A DNA stretch of 7,822 nucleotides, from contig JAFARM010000322.1 in assembly GCA_019245455.1 (NCBI GenBank), positions 1-7,822 on the forward strand, read 5' to 3'. This DNA is from Sphingomonadaceae bacterium (lineage in GTDB: Bacteria > Pseudomonadota > Alphaproteobacteria > Sphingomonadales > Sphingomonadaceae). This document shows, one piece after another, positions 1-7,822 of the stretch. A model generated the notes under the pieces. That model saw nothing but the letters and a program-made list of their open reading frames with translations, was not told the DNA's origin and searched no databases. A program made the position numbers and the translations under genes. Positions within the stretch are counted from its first letter, which is position 1; the number at the start of each line of letters is the position of its first letter.

Positions 1-1442
1 AGGCTGCGGCCCAAGTCGACGAGCAGGCGCTGCTGCTCGGGCGTCTCGGCGCGCTCGACAAGGGCCTTCATGAACAGCGTCTGGCGGCCGCGGTCGCCGA
101 TCTCGCCGAGGTCGCGGACGATGCGGACCAGCTCGTCGCCCTCGAAGGTGGCGCGGGCGGCGGGCGTCGCGGCGACCGGCGGGGCAGCGGGGAGGGTCAG
201 CGTCGGGCCGAGATGCTCGGCGGCGAGCTGGCCGTAGTAGTAGTCCGCATGGGTCGCGGCGGCGGCGTAATAGGGGCGCGCGTCCTGCCCGGCGGCCTCG
301 GCGGCGCGGCCCGACCAATATTGCCCGCGCGCCTGGCTGACCGGCGTCTGCGCGGCGTCGGTGACGCGCTCGAAGTGGGTGAGGGCGTCGACCGGCTTGT
401 TCAGGCGGCGCAGCGCGATCCAGCCGGCGAGCCACTCGGTGTCGATCAGCGCCTGCCGCTCGCCGAGGCTGTAGGTGTCGAGCAGGCGGCCGAGCGGGAA
501 GGCGGCGTGGCCGGCGGCGATGCGGTAGGCGAGGTCGTTCTGCCCGTCGCGCATCGCGCCGCGCGCCATCTCGAGCCGCAGCTTGAGCCACGCCTCGGGG
601 TCGGCGACGAGGCCTGGCGCGCCGGCATAGTCGGCGAGCACCTGCCGCGCCGTGACGAGGTCGCCGCGCCGCTTGGCGGCGTTCGCGCGGTCGAAGGCGA
701 GGCCGGCGTCGCCGCGCTGCGCCGGTGTCAGCGCCGCGATCTGGCTGTCGTCGCCGAGCTTCGCCGCCAGCCGCGCCGCGCCCAGCGCCCGCGCGTCGGC
801 TGGGACCAGCGGCAACATCCGCTGCGCCGCGCTCGTCTCGCCGCGCCACAGCAGGCGGTCGAGGCGCGCGGCATGGTCGGCCGGCGTCAGGACGGTGCCG
901 AACTCGCCGAGCAGCTGGACCTCGCTGACCGCATCAAGGCCGCCGGCGGTCCAGGCCGCGCGCGCGTCGGCGGCGGCGAGCGTCGCGTCGCCGCCCGCGC
1001 GGCGCGCCTCGGCGAGGCGGAAGCGGGCGTAGGCCGACAGCGGCGGGTAGTCGCGGAAATAGGCGAGCCGCGCCGCCATCGGCACGCTGTCGTCGATCAT
1101 CCGCTCGGCGCGACGGCGGAGCGTCGTCTCGGCCGGCCAACCGTGGTGCGCGCGGAGGAAGGCGGCGATCTCGGCGAAGGTCGCCGGGCCGTTGTCGCGG
1201 CGCAAGCGGTCCCATTGCACGACGGCGTCCATCAGCGGATCCGTCGCCGGGTTGACCTCGGGCGACAGCGGCAGCGTGGAGAAGCGCCCCGCCGCCGTCT
1301 CCGCCAGCCGCGCCGTGTAGAGCGCCCGCATCCCCGGCGTCAGCGCCGCCGCCGCCGATCCGGCGAGCATCAGGCCGAGGGCAGCGAAGCGGAGTCTGCT
1401 GGACAAGCCGCGCCGGCGGTCCATATCACGCGGGGTACTCAT
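1..1442 (-). CDS. Soluble lytic murein transglycosylase-like protein, N-terminal part (runs off left edge)
   Basis: Translating the minus strand from the ATG at 1442-1440 gives an uninterrupted frame of 480 codons to the window edge. The start reads [20 protein letters not shown], followed by a hydrophobic stretch ([14 protein letters not shown], about residues 20-34) that looks like a signal peptide, so the protein is probably periplasmic. The rest is Ala/Leu/Arg-rich helical sequence typical of the superhelical repeat domain of Slt70-like enzymes. It includes a [11 protein letters not shown] motif (Y375, W376) and, shortly after, a [12 protein letters not shown] motif; both are hallmarks of the linker region before the catalytic SLT domain. 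That domain, with its catalytic Glu, would lie beyond base 1. By family, such enzymes cleave the MurNAc-GlcNAc bond of peptidoglycan with 1,6-anhydro formation. A second in-frame ATG at 1424-1422 is possible but has no better ribosome binding site. The gene diverges from dapA. The family call is from motif recognition, without a search. Confidence 0.85.
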   Translation of the reverse strand, partial: MSTPRDMDRRRGLSSRLRFAALGLMLAGSAAAALTPGMRALYTARLAETAAGRFSTLPLSPEVNPATDPLMDAVVQWDRLRRDNGPATFAEIAAFLRAHHGWPAETTLRRRAERMIDDSVPMAARLAYFRDYPPLSAYARFRLAEARRAGGDATLAAADARAAWTAGGLDAVSEVQLLGEFGTVLTPADHAARLDRLLWRGETSAAQRMLPLVPADARALGAARLAAKLGDDSQIAALTPAQRGDAGLAFDRANAAKRRGDLVTARQVLADYAGAPGLVADPEAWLKLRLEMARGAMRDGQNDLAYRIAAGHAAFPLGRLLDTYSLGERQALIDTEWLAGWIALRRLNKPVDALTHFERVTDAAQTPVSQARGQYWSGRAAEAAGQDARPYYAAAATHADYYYGQLAAEHLGPTLTLPAAPPVAATPAARATFEGDELVRIVRDLGEIGDRGRQTLFMKALVERAETPEQQRLLVDLGRS

Positions 1443-1468
1443 GCCCGCCTGCCTAACCGGGGGCGGGC
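1443..1468. repeat. Short inverted repeat in the 43-bp divergent gap
   Basis: GCCCGCC (1443-1449) and GGCGGGC (1462-1468) are perfect 7-bp inverted arms with a 12-bp spacer. They lie in the gap between the divergent transglycosylase gene and dapA. The gap is too short for two complete promoters, so promoter elements must extend into the coding regions; I could not identify a convincing -35/-10 pair for either gene. The repeat could be an operator or an RNA hairpin, but in sequence this GC-rich a 7-bp arm can arise by chance. Confidence 0.3.
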
Positions 1469-1485
1469 GGCGGCGGAAGGCGATA

Positions 1486-2412
1486 ATGTTCAAGGGCTCG
1501 ATCCCGGCGCTGGTGACGCCGTTCACGGACGACGGCGCGGTCGACTGGGCGGCTTTCGAGGCGTTCGTCGACTGGCAGGTGCGCGAGGGGTCGTCGGCGC
1601 TCGTGCCGTGCGGGACGACCGGCGAGTCGGCGACGCTGACCATCGCCGAGCACAACGAGGTGGTGTCGGCGTGCGTCCGCGCAGCGGCGGCGACCGCGAG
1701 GGCGACGGGCAAGCCCCCTGTTCCCGTGATCGCCGGCTGCGGCTCGAACGACACCGCCTGCGCGCTCGCCCATATGCGCCACGCCGAAGCGGCGGGAGCG
1801 GCGGCGGCGCTGGTCGTCGTGCCTTACTACAACAAGCCGAGCCAGGCGGGGCTCTACGCCCACTTCCACCACCTGGCGACGCACAGCGACCTGCCGATCG
1901 TCATCTACAACATCCCCGGCCGCTCGGTCGTCGACATGAGCGTCGAGACGATGGCGCGTCTCGCCGAGCTGCCGACGATCGTCGGGGTCAAGGACGCGAC
2001 CGGTGTCCTTTCGCGCGTGTCGGCGCAGCGGGCGGCGTGCGGAGCGGACTTCTGCCAGCTGTCGGGCAACGACGACATGGCGCTCGGCTTCATGGCGATG
2101 GGCGGGGCGGGGTGCATCTCGGTGACGGCGAACGTCGCGCCCAGGCTCTGCGCCGAGTTCCAGGCGGCGTGCGCGCGCGGCGACTATGCCGCGGCGCTGG
2201 CGCTGCAGGACCGGCTCTACCCGCTCCACGAGGCGCTGTTCGCCGACGCTTCGCCGGGGCCGGCCAAGTACGCACTGCAGACGCTCGGCCGCATGGGCCC
2301 GACGACCCGCCTGCCGATCACCCCGCCGTCCGAGGCGGCGAGAGCGAAGGTCGATGCCGCGCTCGCTCATGCGGGTCTCGCGGGCGGTGCCGAGACGCAG
2401 GTCGCGGCCTGA
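1486..2412 (+). CDS. dapA: 4-hydroxy-tetrahydrodipicolinate synthase
   Basis: This 308-residue protein condenses pyruvate with aspartate semialdehyde, the first committed step of the diaminopimelate/lysine pathway, in the cytoplasm. It belongs to the class I aldolase (NAL) superfamily. The N-terminus [13 protein letters not shown] is typical. The GTTGES motif (T44, T45) binds the pyruvate carboxylate. YYNKP contains Y115, the equivalent of E. coli Tyr107. YNIPGR contains catalytic Y141 and R146, and GVKDATG contains the Schiff-base lysine K169. All key residues are present. The length is slightly above the E. coli enzyme (292), mostly because of an Ala-rich insertion near residues 66-78. The start at 1486 is preferred over the in-frame ATG at 1441: it has GGAAGG at 1475-1480, five bases upstream, and the family N-terminus begins here. 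The stop overlaps the smpB start (TGATG). Confidence 0.97.
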   Translation: MFKGSIPALVTPFTDDGAVDWAAFEAFVDWQVREGSSALVPCGTTGESATLTIAEHNEVVSACVRAAAATARATGKPPVPVIAGCGSNDTACALAHMRHAEAAGAAAALVVVPYYNKPSQAGLYAHFHHLATHSDLPIVIYNIPGRSVVDMSVETMARLAELPTIVGVKDATGVLSRVSAQRAACGADFCQLSGNDDMALGFMAMGGAGCISVTANVAPRLCAEFQAACARGDYAAALALQDRLYPLHEALFADASPGPAKYALQTLGRMGPTTRLPITPPSEAARAKVDAALAHAGLAGGAETQVAA

Positions 2413-2894
2413 TGGCCCGCCCGCCCGTCGCCACCGGCATCAAGGCCAAGATCGTCGCCGAGAACCGCAAGGCGCGCCACGAATATTTCATCGACGAAGT
2501 CGTCGAGGCGGGGATCGCGCTCGCCGGGACCGAGGTCAAGGCGCTCAGGACCGGCGAAGGCTCGATCGCCGAGGCCTATGCCGAGCTGAAGGACGGGCAG
2601 ATGTGGCTGGTCAACGCCAACATCCCCGAGTTCAGCCACGGCAACCGCTTCAACCACGAGCCCAAGCGCCCGCGCAAGCTGCTGCTCCACGCGCGGCAGA
2701 TCAGCAAGATGAACGGGGCGGTGACGCGCCAGGGCATGACGCTGATCCCGCTGATGATCTACTTCAACGACCGCGGCCGGGCCAAGGTCGAGCTGGCGCT
2801 GGCCAAGGGCAAGAAGCTCCACGACAAGCGCGAGACGGAGAAGGCGCGCGACTGGAAACGCGACGCCGCCCGCATCCTGCGCGAGCGGGGTTGA
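2412..2894 (+). CDS. smpB: SsrA-binding protein SmpB
   Basis: This 160-residue protein has the usual family length. SmpB binds tmRNA and delivers it to stalled ribosomes for trans-translation, tagging the unfinished peptide for proteolysis. Visible family sequence includes [14 protein letters not shown] (about 14-27), the AGTEVKALR segment (38-46), an [13 protein letters not shown] segment in the OB-fold core, and the basic C-terminal tail with [20 protein letters not shown] (131-150). The DKRET part (138-142) belongs to the tail that enters the empty decoding and mRNA channel. The start codon overlaps the dapA stop by one base, and no separate strong ribosome binding site is needed if translation is coupled. 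A 35-base gap with a purine-rich stretch separates it from the kinase gene, with no convincing terminator, so co-transcription downstream is likely. Confidence 0.97.
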   Translation: MARPPVATGIKAKIVAENRKARHEYFIDEVVEAGIALAGTEVKALRTGEGSIAEAYAELKDGQMWLVNANIPEFSHGNRFNHEPKRPRKLLLHARQISKMNGAVTRQGMTLIPLMIYFNDRGRAKVELALAKGKKLHDKRETEKARDWKRDAARILRERG

Positions 2895-2929
2895 CCGTTC
2901 CTCAACCGCGGCAGGGAGAAGAGGGCGGG

Positions 2930-4537
2930 ATGGGCGACGGCGCGGCGGCGGGGATTGCGGGCGGCGACTGGCCGGCACCCTTTCCCGTGGCGCGCGCGGC
3001 GCGGACCATGGACATCATCGACAACCTGCCGCTCGGCATCGCTGTCCTCGACGATCGCGGCGCGTGCTACCGTACCAATCCCACCTTCACCGAGACGGTG
3101 GGACGCGACTGCACCATCGGCGACGGCATCCTCGGCATGGCGGTCGCCGCCGACCGGCCGGCGCTCGCGCGTGCCATTGCCGAGACGCTGGCGTGGACGC
3201 ACGAGCGGATCGAGTGTCCGCTGCGCCTGATCGCCCGGCCCGACCAGCCGTCGCTCGTCACCGTCGTTCGCGCGCCGCCCGGCTGGGGGTTCGGTGCCCT
3301 GCTCGCCGTCCGCGACATCCGCGAGCAGATCCGGCTTGAGCGGCAGGTGGCGATGGCGACCAAGATGCAGGCGGTCGGGCAGCTCGCCGGCGGCGTCGCG
3401 CACGACTTCAACAATATCCTGACCGCGGTCCTCGGTCTCTGCCAGCAGCTGCTCGACCGGCATCCCGCCGGCAGCGCCGATCACGACGACCTCGAGCAGA
3501 TCCGCCAGAATGCGGGCCGCGCCGCCGAGCTCGTCGGCCAGCTGCTCGCCTTCTCGCGTCAGCAGACGCTGCGGCCGCAGCTTATCGCCGTCGCCGACGT
3601 CGTCGCTGGGGTGACGCCGCTGCTGCGGCAGATGATCGGCCCCGATGTCGAGCTGGTCGTCGAGACCGCGCGCGACGGCAGCGTCGTCCTGGCCGATCGC
3701 GGCCAGCTCGAGCGCGTTCTGACCAACCTGGCGGTCAATGCGCGCGATGCGATGGCGGGTCGCGGCCGGCTGACCATTGCGGCGCGAACCGTTGCCGCGC
3801 GCGACGTCGCCGCCCTCGGCCATTCCGTCATGCCGGCGATCGACCTGGTCGCCCGGACGGTCAGCGACACCGGCAGCGGCATCCCGCCCGAGATCGCCGG
3901 CAAGATCTTCGAGCCGTTCTTCACCACCAAGCCGCTCGGGCAGGGGACCGGGCTCGGCCTGTCGACCGTCTACGGCATCGTCAAGCAGACCGGCGGCTTC
4001 GTCTTTGCCGAGCCGGCGCCCGGCGGCGGCACCTGCTTTGCCGTCTACCTGCCCGCCAGCGGGCCCGCGGCGGCACCGGCACCGATCCCGCAGCCCGACA
4101 CGCGCCCGGCACTCGGCGGCACGGTCCTCCTCGTCGAGGACGAGCGCTCGGTGCGCATGATCGTGGAGCGCGTTCTCCGTCGTGCCGGCCTCGACGTCCT
4201 GAGCGCCAGCGACGGTACGGCGGCGCTCGAACTGCTTGCCGAAAGCCGCGTCGACCTGCTCGTCTCCGATGTCGTCATGCCCGGGATCGACGGCGTCGAG
4301 CTGCTCGAGCGTAGCCGCGAGCGTCGCCCCGGTCTGCCGGTCGTGCTGATGTCGGGCTATGCCGAGCCGCCGCAGCGCCGTGCGCTCGACGGGACCGGCG
4401 CGGTGTTCCTCGCCAAGCCGTTCGCCGCCGACGATCTGCTCGCCGCGGTTCGGTCGGCGCTTGCCGCCCATGTCCTTGACTCATCGGCGCACGGGCGTAT
4501 CGATACCCCCCGTTCGACGCGGAGTGACGCCCCATAA
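2930..4537 (+). CDS. CckA-like hybrid histidine kinase (PAS-like, HisKA, HATPase, REC)
   Basis: This is a 535-residue hybrid sensor kinase. A PAS-like segment begins at M27 ([18 protein letters not shown]). The HisKA domain contains GGVAHDFNN with the phosphoacceptor H158. The ATPase domain has the N box NARDAM (N270), G1 DTGSGIP (D313), F box FEPFFTTK and G2 GTGLGLS (from G339). The [15 protein letters not shown] and [13 protein letters not shown] segments are very CckA-like. After a Pro/Ala-rich linker, a receiver domain starts near residue 398 with acidic pocket E403/D404, phosphoacceptor D447, S475 and K496. In Caulobacter, CckA passes phosphate via ChpT to CtrA in cell-cycle control. The start at 2930 is chosen for the purine-rich AGGGAG (2913-2918) and AGGG (2922-2925); ATG 3008 is an alternative without one. 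No transmembrane segment is visible, unlike typical CckA, so I leave the symbol empty. The stop overlaps the next gene (TAATG). Confidence 0.9.
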   Translation: MGDGAAAGIAGGDWPAPFPVARAARTMDIIDNLPLGIAVLDDRGACYRTNPTFTETVGRDCTIGDGILGMAVAADRPALARAIAETLAWTHERIECPLRLIARPDQPSLVTVVRAPPGWGFGALLAVRDIREQIRLERQVAMATKMQAVGQLAGGVAHDFNNILTAVLGLCQQLLDRHPAGSADHDDLEQIRQNAGRAAELVGQLLAFSRQQTLRPQLIAVADVVAGVTPLLRQMIGPDVELVVETARDGSVVLADRGQLERVLTNLAVNARDAMAGRGRLTIAARTVAARDVAALGHSVMPAIDLVARTVSDTGSGIPPEIAGKIFEPFFTTKPLGQGTGLGLSTVYGIVKQTGGFVFAEPAPGGGTCFAVYLPASGPAAAPAPIPQPDTRPALGGTVLLVEDERSVRMIVERVLRRAGLDVLSASDGTAALELLAESRVDLLVSDVVMPGIDGVELLERSRERRPGLPVVLMSGYAEPPQRRALDGTGAVFLAKPFAADDLLAAVRSALAAHVLDSSAHGRIDTPRSTRSDAP

Positions 4538-4914
4538 TGACCGCCGCACCCGCCGCTGCAGCAACCACCGCCACGCGTTCCGTGCTCGTCATCGAGGACG
4601 AGGTGCTGATCGCGATGGTGCTCGAGGATATGCTCGACATCCTGGGGCACGTCGTCGTCGGCACGCCGTCGACGCTCGACGAGGCCGAGGCGGCGCTCGC
4701 CGCCGGCGGGTTCGACCTCGTCGTCGCCGACGTCAACCTGGGCGCGGAGCCGATCTATCCGTTGGCCGAGCGCATCCTCGACGCCGGCATCCCGCTGATC
4801 CTGGCGACGGGGTCGCATCGCGACACGCTGCCGCCGCGCTTCGCCGGTGTGCCGGTGCTGGAAAAGCCGTATGCGCTCGCCGCGATCGAGGCGGCGATGG
4901 CGCAAATCGATTAG
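4537..4914 (+). CDS. Single-domain response regulator, divergent FATGUY-type
   Basis: This 125-residue protein is a stand-alone receiver domain with no output domain. The acidic pocket is E20/D21 within [19 protein letters not shown], the phosphoacceptor is D65 in VVADVNLG, the conserved Thr is T91 in PLILATGSH, and the conserved Lys is K110 in VLEKPY. The LATG segment lies where alphaproteobacterial FATGUY regulators (such as SdrG of Sphingomonas) carry PFxFATGY, but both aromatic positions are replaced here. Such proteins usually act as phosphate relays or sinks through protein contacts. The gene overlaps the kinase stop by one base, with GGAG at 4521-4524, so the two are translationally coupled and D65 may be a phosphorylation target of that kinase or its phosphatase activity; this is inference. 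The first 13 residues are Ala/Thr-rich and precede the domain. Its stop codon overlaps the SOS box of recA. Confidence 0.9.
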   Translation: MTAAPAAAATTATRSVLVIEDEVLIAMVLEDMLDILGHVVVGTPSTLDEAEAALAAGGFDLVVADVNLGAEPIYPLAERILDAGIPLILATGSHRDTLPPRFAGVPVLEKPYALAAIEAAMAQID

Positions 4915-4928
4915 TTCACCTCTTGTTC
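4914..4928 (+). promoter_or_regulatory. LexA (SOS) box of recA
   Basis: GTTCACCTCTTGTTC is an exact match to the alphaproteobacterial LexA operator GTTC-N7-GTTC. It ends 48 bases before the recA start codon and begins at the last base of the response-regulator stop codon. A third half-site in opposite orientation, GAAC at 4934-4937, makes a perfect GTTCT-GGG-AGAAC palindrome (4925-4937) with the second GTTC. LexA binding here would repress recA until DNA damage triggers LexA self-cleavage. Confidence 0.85.
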
Positions 4929-4951
4929 TGGGAGAACGAAGGTGGTACGCC
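4923..4951 (+). promoter_or_regulatory. Candidate recA promoter
   Basis: TTGTTC (4923-4928) fits a -35 element and overlaps the second half of the SOS box, the arrangement expected for a LexA-repressed promoter. Seventeen bases later TACGCC (4946-4951) is a weak -10 candidate. Transcription would then start near 4958, leaving a short leader with the AGGGAGG ribosome binding site at 4964-4970. The -35 position is supported by the operator overlap; the -10 is uncertain. Confidence 0.45.
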
Positions 4952-4976
4952 GGGGCCTGATCCAGGGAGGACGGCG

Positions 4977-6050
<1,074 letters not shown>

Positions 6051-6051
6051 A

Positions 6052-6834
6052 ATGATGAACCGCGCGGCAGTCTTCTTCCGCGCGGTTCTGATCGGTCTTG
6101 TGTCGATGGCGGCAGCCGTCGCGCCCGAACACTTGAGCGTCGAGTCGATCGGCAACCGTCAGTGGCGATTGACGCTGGTTCAGGACCAGACAACCGACGT
6201 CGACGCAGCGCAATCGCTGCTGGCACCCCGAGCCATGGAGCTGTGTGGCAACGATCCGGTTCGCGCGGGCCATTACCGGTTTGAATATAAGGAGGCGGTA
6301 ACACCGCCTGGACTTTCGAAGGCCGCCCCGGTGATGACGCTCGTGCAGGATATCTCATGCGGTTCGGCCGAGGCGGTTGCGCCGTCAGCCGCTGTCGCGG
6401 TTCAAAGAAGCGATGCCGAAGCCACCGACTTCGGACTGGCGATAGCCAAGCGCTACATCGCCGCGCGCGATAGCGGCGACGTGGCGCGCGTCGTTGCCAT
6501 GGTGTCGCCCGATTCGGGAATTGCCGCCGTGGCGGAACAGCCTGATGGCCGACGCAACCTAGGTAAACCGATCGCTACGCCGCGCTACAAGGTGACACTC
6601 TACCGCGATCCGCCGAACGCACCGGGGCCGGGGCTGTATATCGCCGTCGATTTCGCGCTCGCGTACACCTCGGCGCCGGCTGTCTGCGGCTATATCATCA
6701 TACGCGAGCCGCCGGGAGGAGTGGCAATGGTCACGCGCGAAGAGCGCGGCGTTCTCGATGCGGCGACGGCGCGAAAGATGCGACCTGCCGATATGGCTGC
6801 CGTTCGCCAAGAGCTTCTGTGTAACGTGCCGTGA
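6052..6834 (+). CDS. Secreted protein of unknown function
   Basis: I do not recognise this 260-residue protein as a named family. It starts MMNRAAVFFRAVLIGLVSMA, a good signal peptide: basic n-region, hydrophobic core and small residues AAAVA at 20-24. It therefore probably acts in the periplasm or at the surface. The mature part looks two-domain. The N-terminal half has C65 and C103 and a WRLTLVQDQTTDV segment (38-50). After an Ala/Val-rich linker (about 106-122), the C-terminal half has an ARDSGDVARVVAMV helix, a YIAVDFALAY strand and C212 and C257. Four cysteines in an exported protein could form two disulfides. Loose resemblance to DUF4019-type proteins is a guess. A second ATG at 6055 is equally possible. 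The start is one base after the recA stop, with no clear ribosome binding site and a strong hairpin over codons 3-12. Third codon positions contain many more A/T than in recA, which may indicate faster evolution or later arrival. Confidence 0.8.
   Translation: MMNRAAVFFRAVLIGLVSMAAAVAPEHLSVESIGNRQWRLTLVQDQTTDVDAAQSLLAPRAMELCGNDPVRAGHYRFEYKEAVTPPGLSKAAPVMTLVQDISCGSAEAVAPSAAVAVQRSDAEATDFGLAIAKRYIAARDSGDVARVVAMVSPDSGIAAVAEQPDGRRNLGKPIATPRYKVTLYRDPPNAPGPGLYIAVDFALAYTSAPAVCGYIIIREPPGGVAMVTREERGVLDAATARKMRPADMAAVRQELLCNVP
6058..6087 (+). terminator. Perfect 10-bp GC-rich hairpin behind recA
   Basis: AACCGCGCGG (6058-6067) and CCGCGCGGTT (6078-6087) are exact reverse complements with a 10-base pyrimidine-rich loop (6068-6077). 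Position, seven bases past the recA stop, and strength suggest a recA transcription terminator or attenuator. However, only TTCTGATCGG follows, not a T-tract, so it is not a classical intrinsic terminator. It lies inside the first codons of the secreted-protein gene and could instead limit that gene's expression or protect the recA mRNA 3' end. Confidence 0.5.
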
Positions 6835-6871
6835 TCAACCGCGATGTGCTCTCCAACAATCGGCACGGCAC
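6826..6871 (+). repeat. Inverted repeat over the end of the secreted-protein gene
   Basis: GTGCCGTG (6826-6833) and CACGGCAC (6864-6871) are perfect 8-bp arms separated by 30 bases. The left arm covers the last codons and stop of the secreted-protein gene. The long loop and lack of a following T-tract make it a poor intrinsic terminator; it may be chance. Confidence 0.25.
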
Positions 6872-6876
6872 CCAGC

Positions 6877-7822
<946 letters not shown>

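Noticed and set aside
1441..1485. Upstream in-frame ATG for dapA giving 15 extra residues
   Set aside because: The extra residues are unlike any DapA N-terminus, and the ribosome binding site GGAAGG fits the ATG at 1486.
213..2894. Very long plus-strand open frame of 893 codons ending with smpB
   Set aside because: It is antisense to the transglycosylase gene and then out of frame with dapA before entering the smpB frame. Only the last 160 codons look like a real protein; the rest is Arg/Gly/Ala-rich shadow sequence caused by high GC.
2889..2907. GGTTGA/TCAACC inverted repeat across the smpB stop as a terminator
   Set aside because: The stem is only 6 bp, no T-tract follows, and the kinase ribosome binding site comes directly after it.
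2759..4471. Long minus-strand frame of 570 codons opposite the kinase gene
   Set aside because: It is an antisense shadow with low-complexity Arg/Gly/Asp composition; the plus strand has all kinase motifs.

Overview
The window looks like a piece of an alphaproteobacterial core chromosome, most likely from the Sphingomonadales. The base composition is very GC-rich with strongly GC-biased third codon positions. A direct-repeat SOS box of the alphaproteobacterial type (GTTC-N7-GTTC) lies in front of recA, and the histidine kinase resembles the CckA family of this class. The order assignment rests on remembered protein similarity, not on a search. No mobile element, tRNA, rRNA or CRISPR array is visible, and no gene-free stretch exceeds 300 bases.

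Layout. On the minus strand, 1442 down to the left edge, is the N-terminal part of a soluble-lytic-transglycosylase-like murein hydrolase; its catalytic domain lies outside the window. Only 43 bp away and divergent starts a plus-strand run of six close genes: dapA (lysine/diaminopimelate synthesis), smpB (trans-translation), a CckA-like hybrid histidine kinase, a single-domain response regulator, recA, and a secreted protein of unknown function. dapA/smpB and kinase/regulator each overlap by one base (TGATG and TAATG), so translational coupling is likely. After a 77-bp gap comes alaS, which runs off the right edge.

Working together. Most of these are housekeeping functions: cell wall and its precursors, ribosome rescue, cell-cycle type phosphorelay signalling, recombination and tRNA charging. 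recA has its own SOS operator, promoter candidate and strong ribosome binding site, so it can be expressed separately from the genes upstream. The kinase-regulator pair is the main signalling unit; its regulator carries a divergent version of the FATGUY-type receiver signature.

Main oddities. (1) alaS has an in-frame TAG at codon 245, where homologues have Tyr, and the frame continues downstream with perfect AlaS-like sequence. (2) RecA carries Asp where Val is expected in DNA-binding loop L2. (3) A perfect 10-bp GC-rich hairpin sits right behind the recA stop, inside the signal-peptide codons of the next gene. (4) The secreted protein between recA and alaS has visibly different codon use. 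(5) The CckA-like kinase has no transmembrane segments. No wholly new system can be demonstrated from this window.
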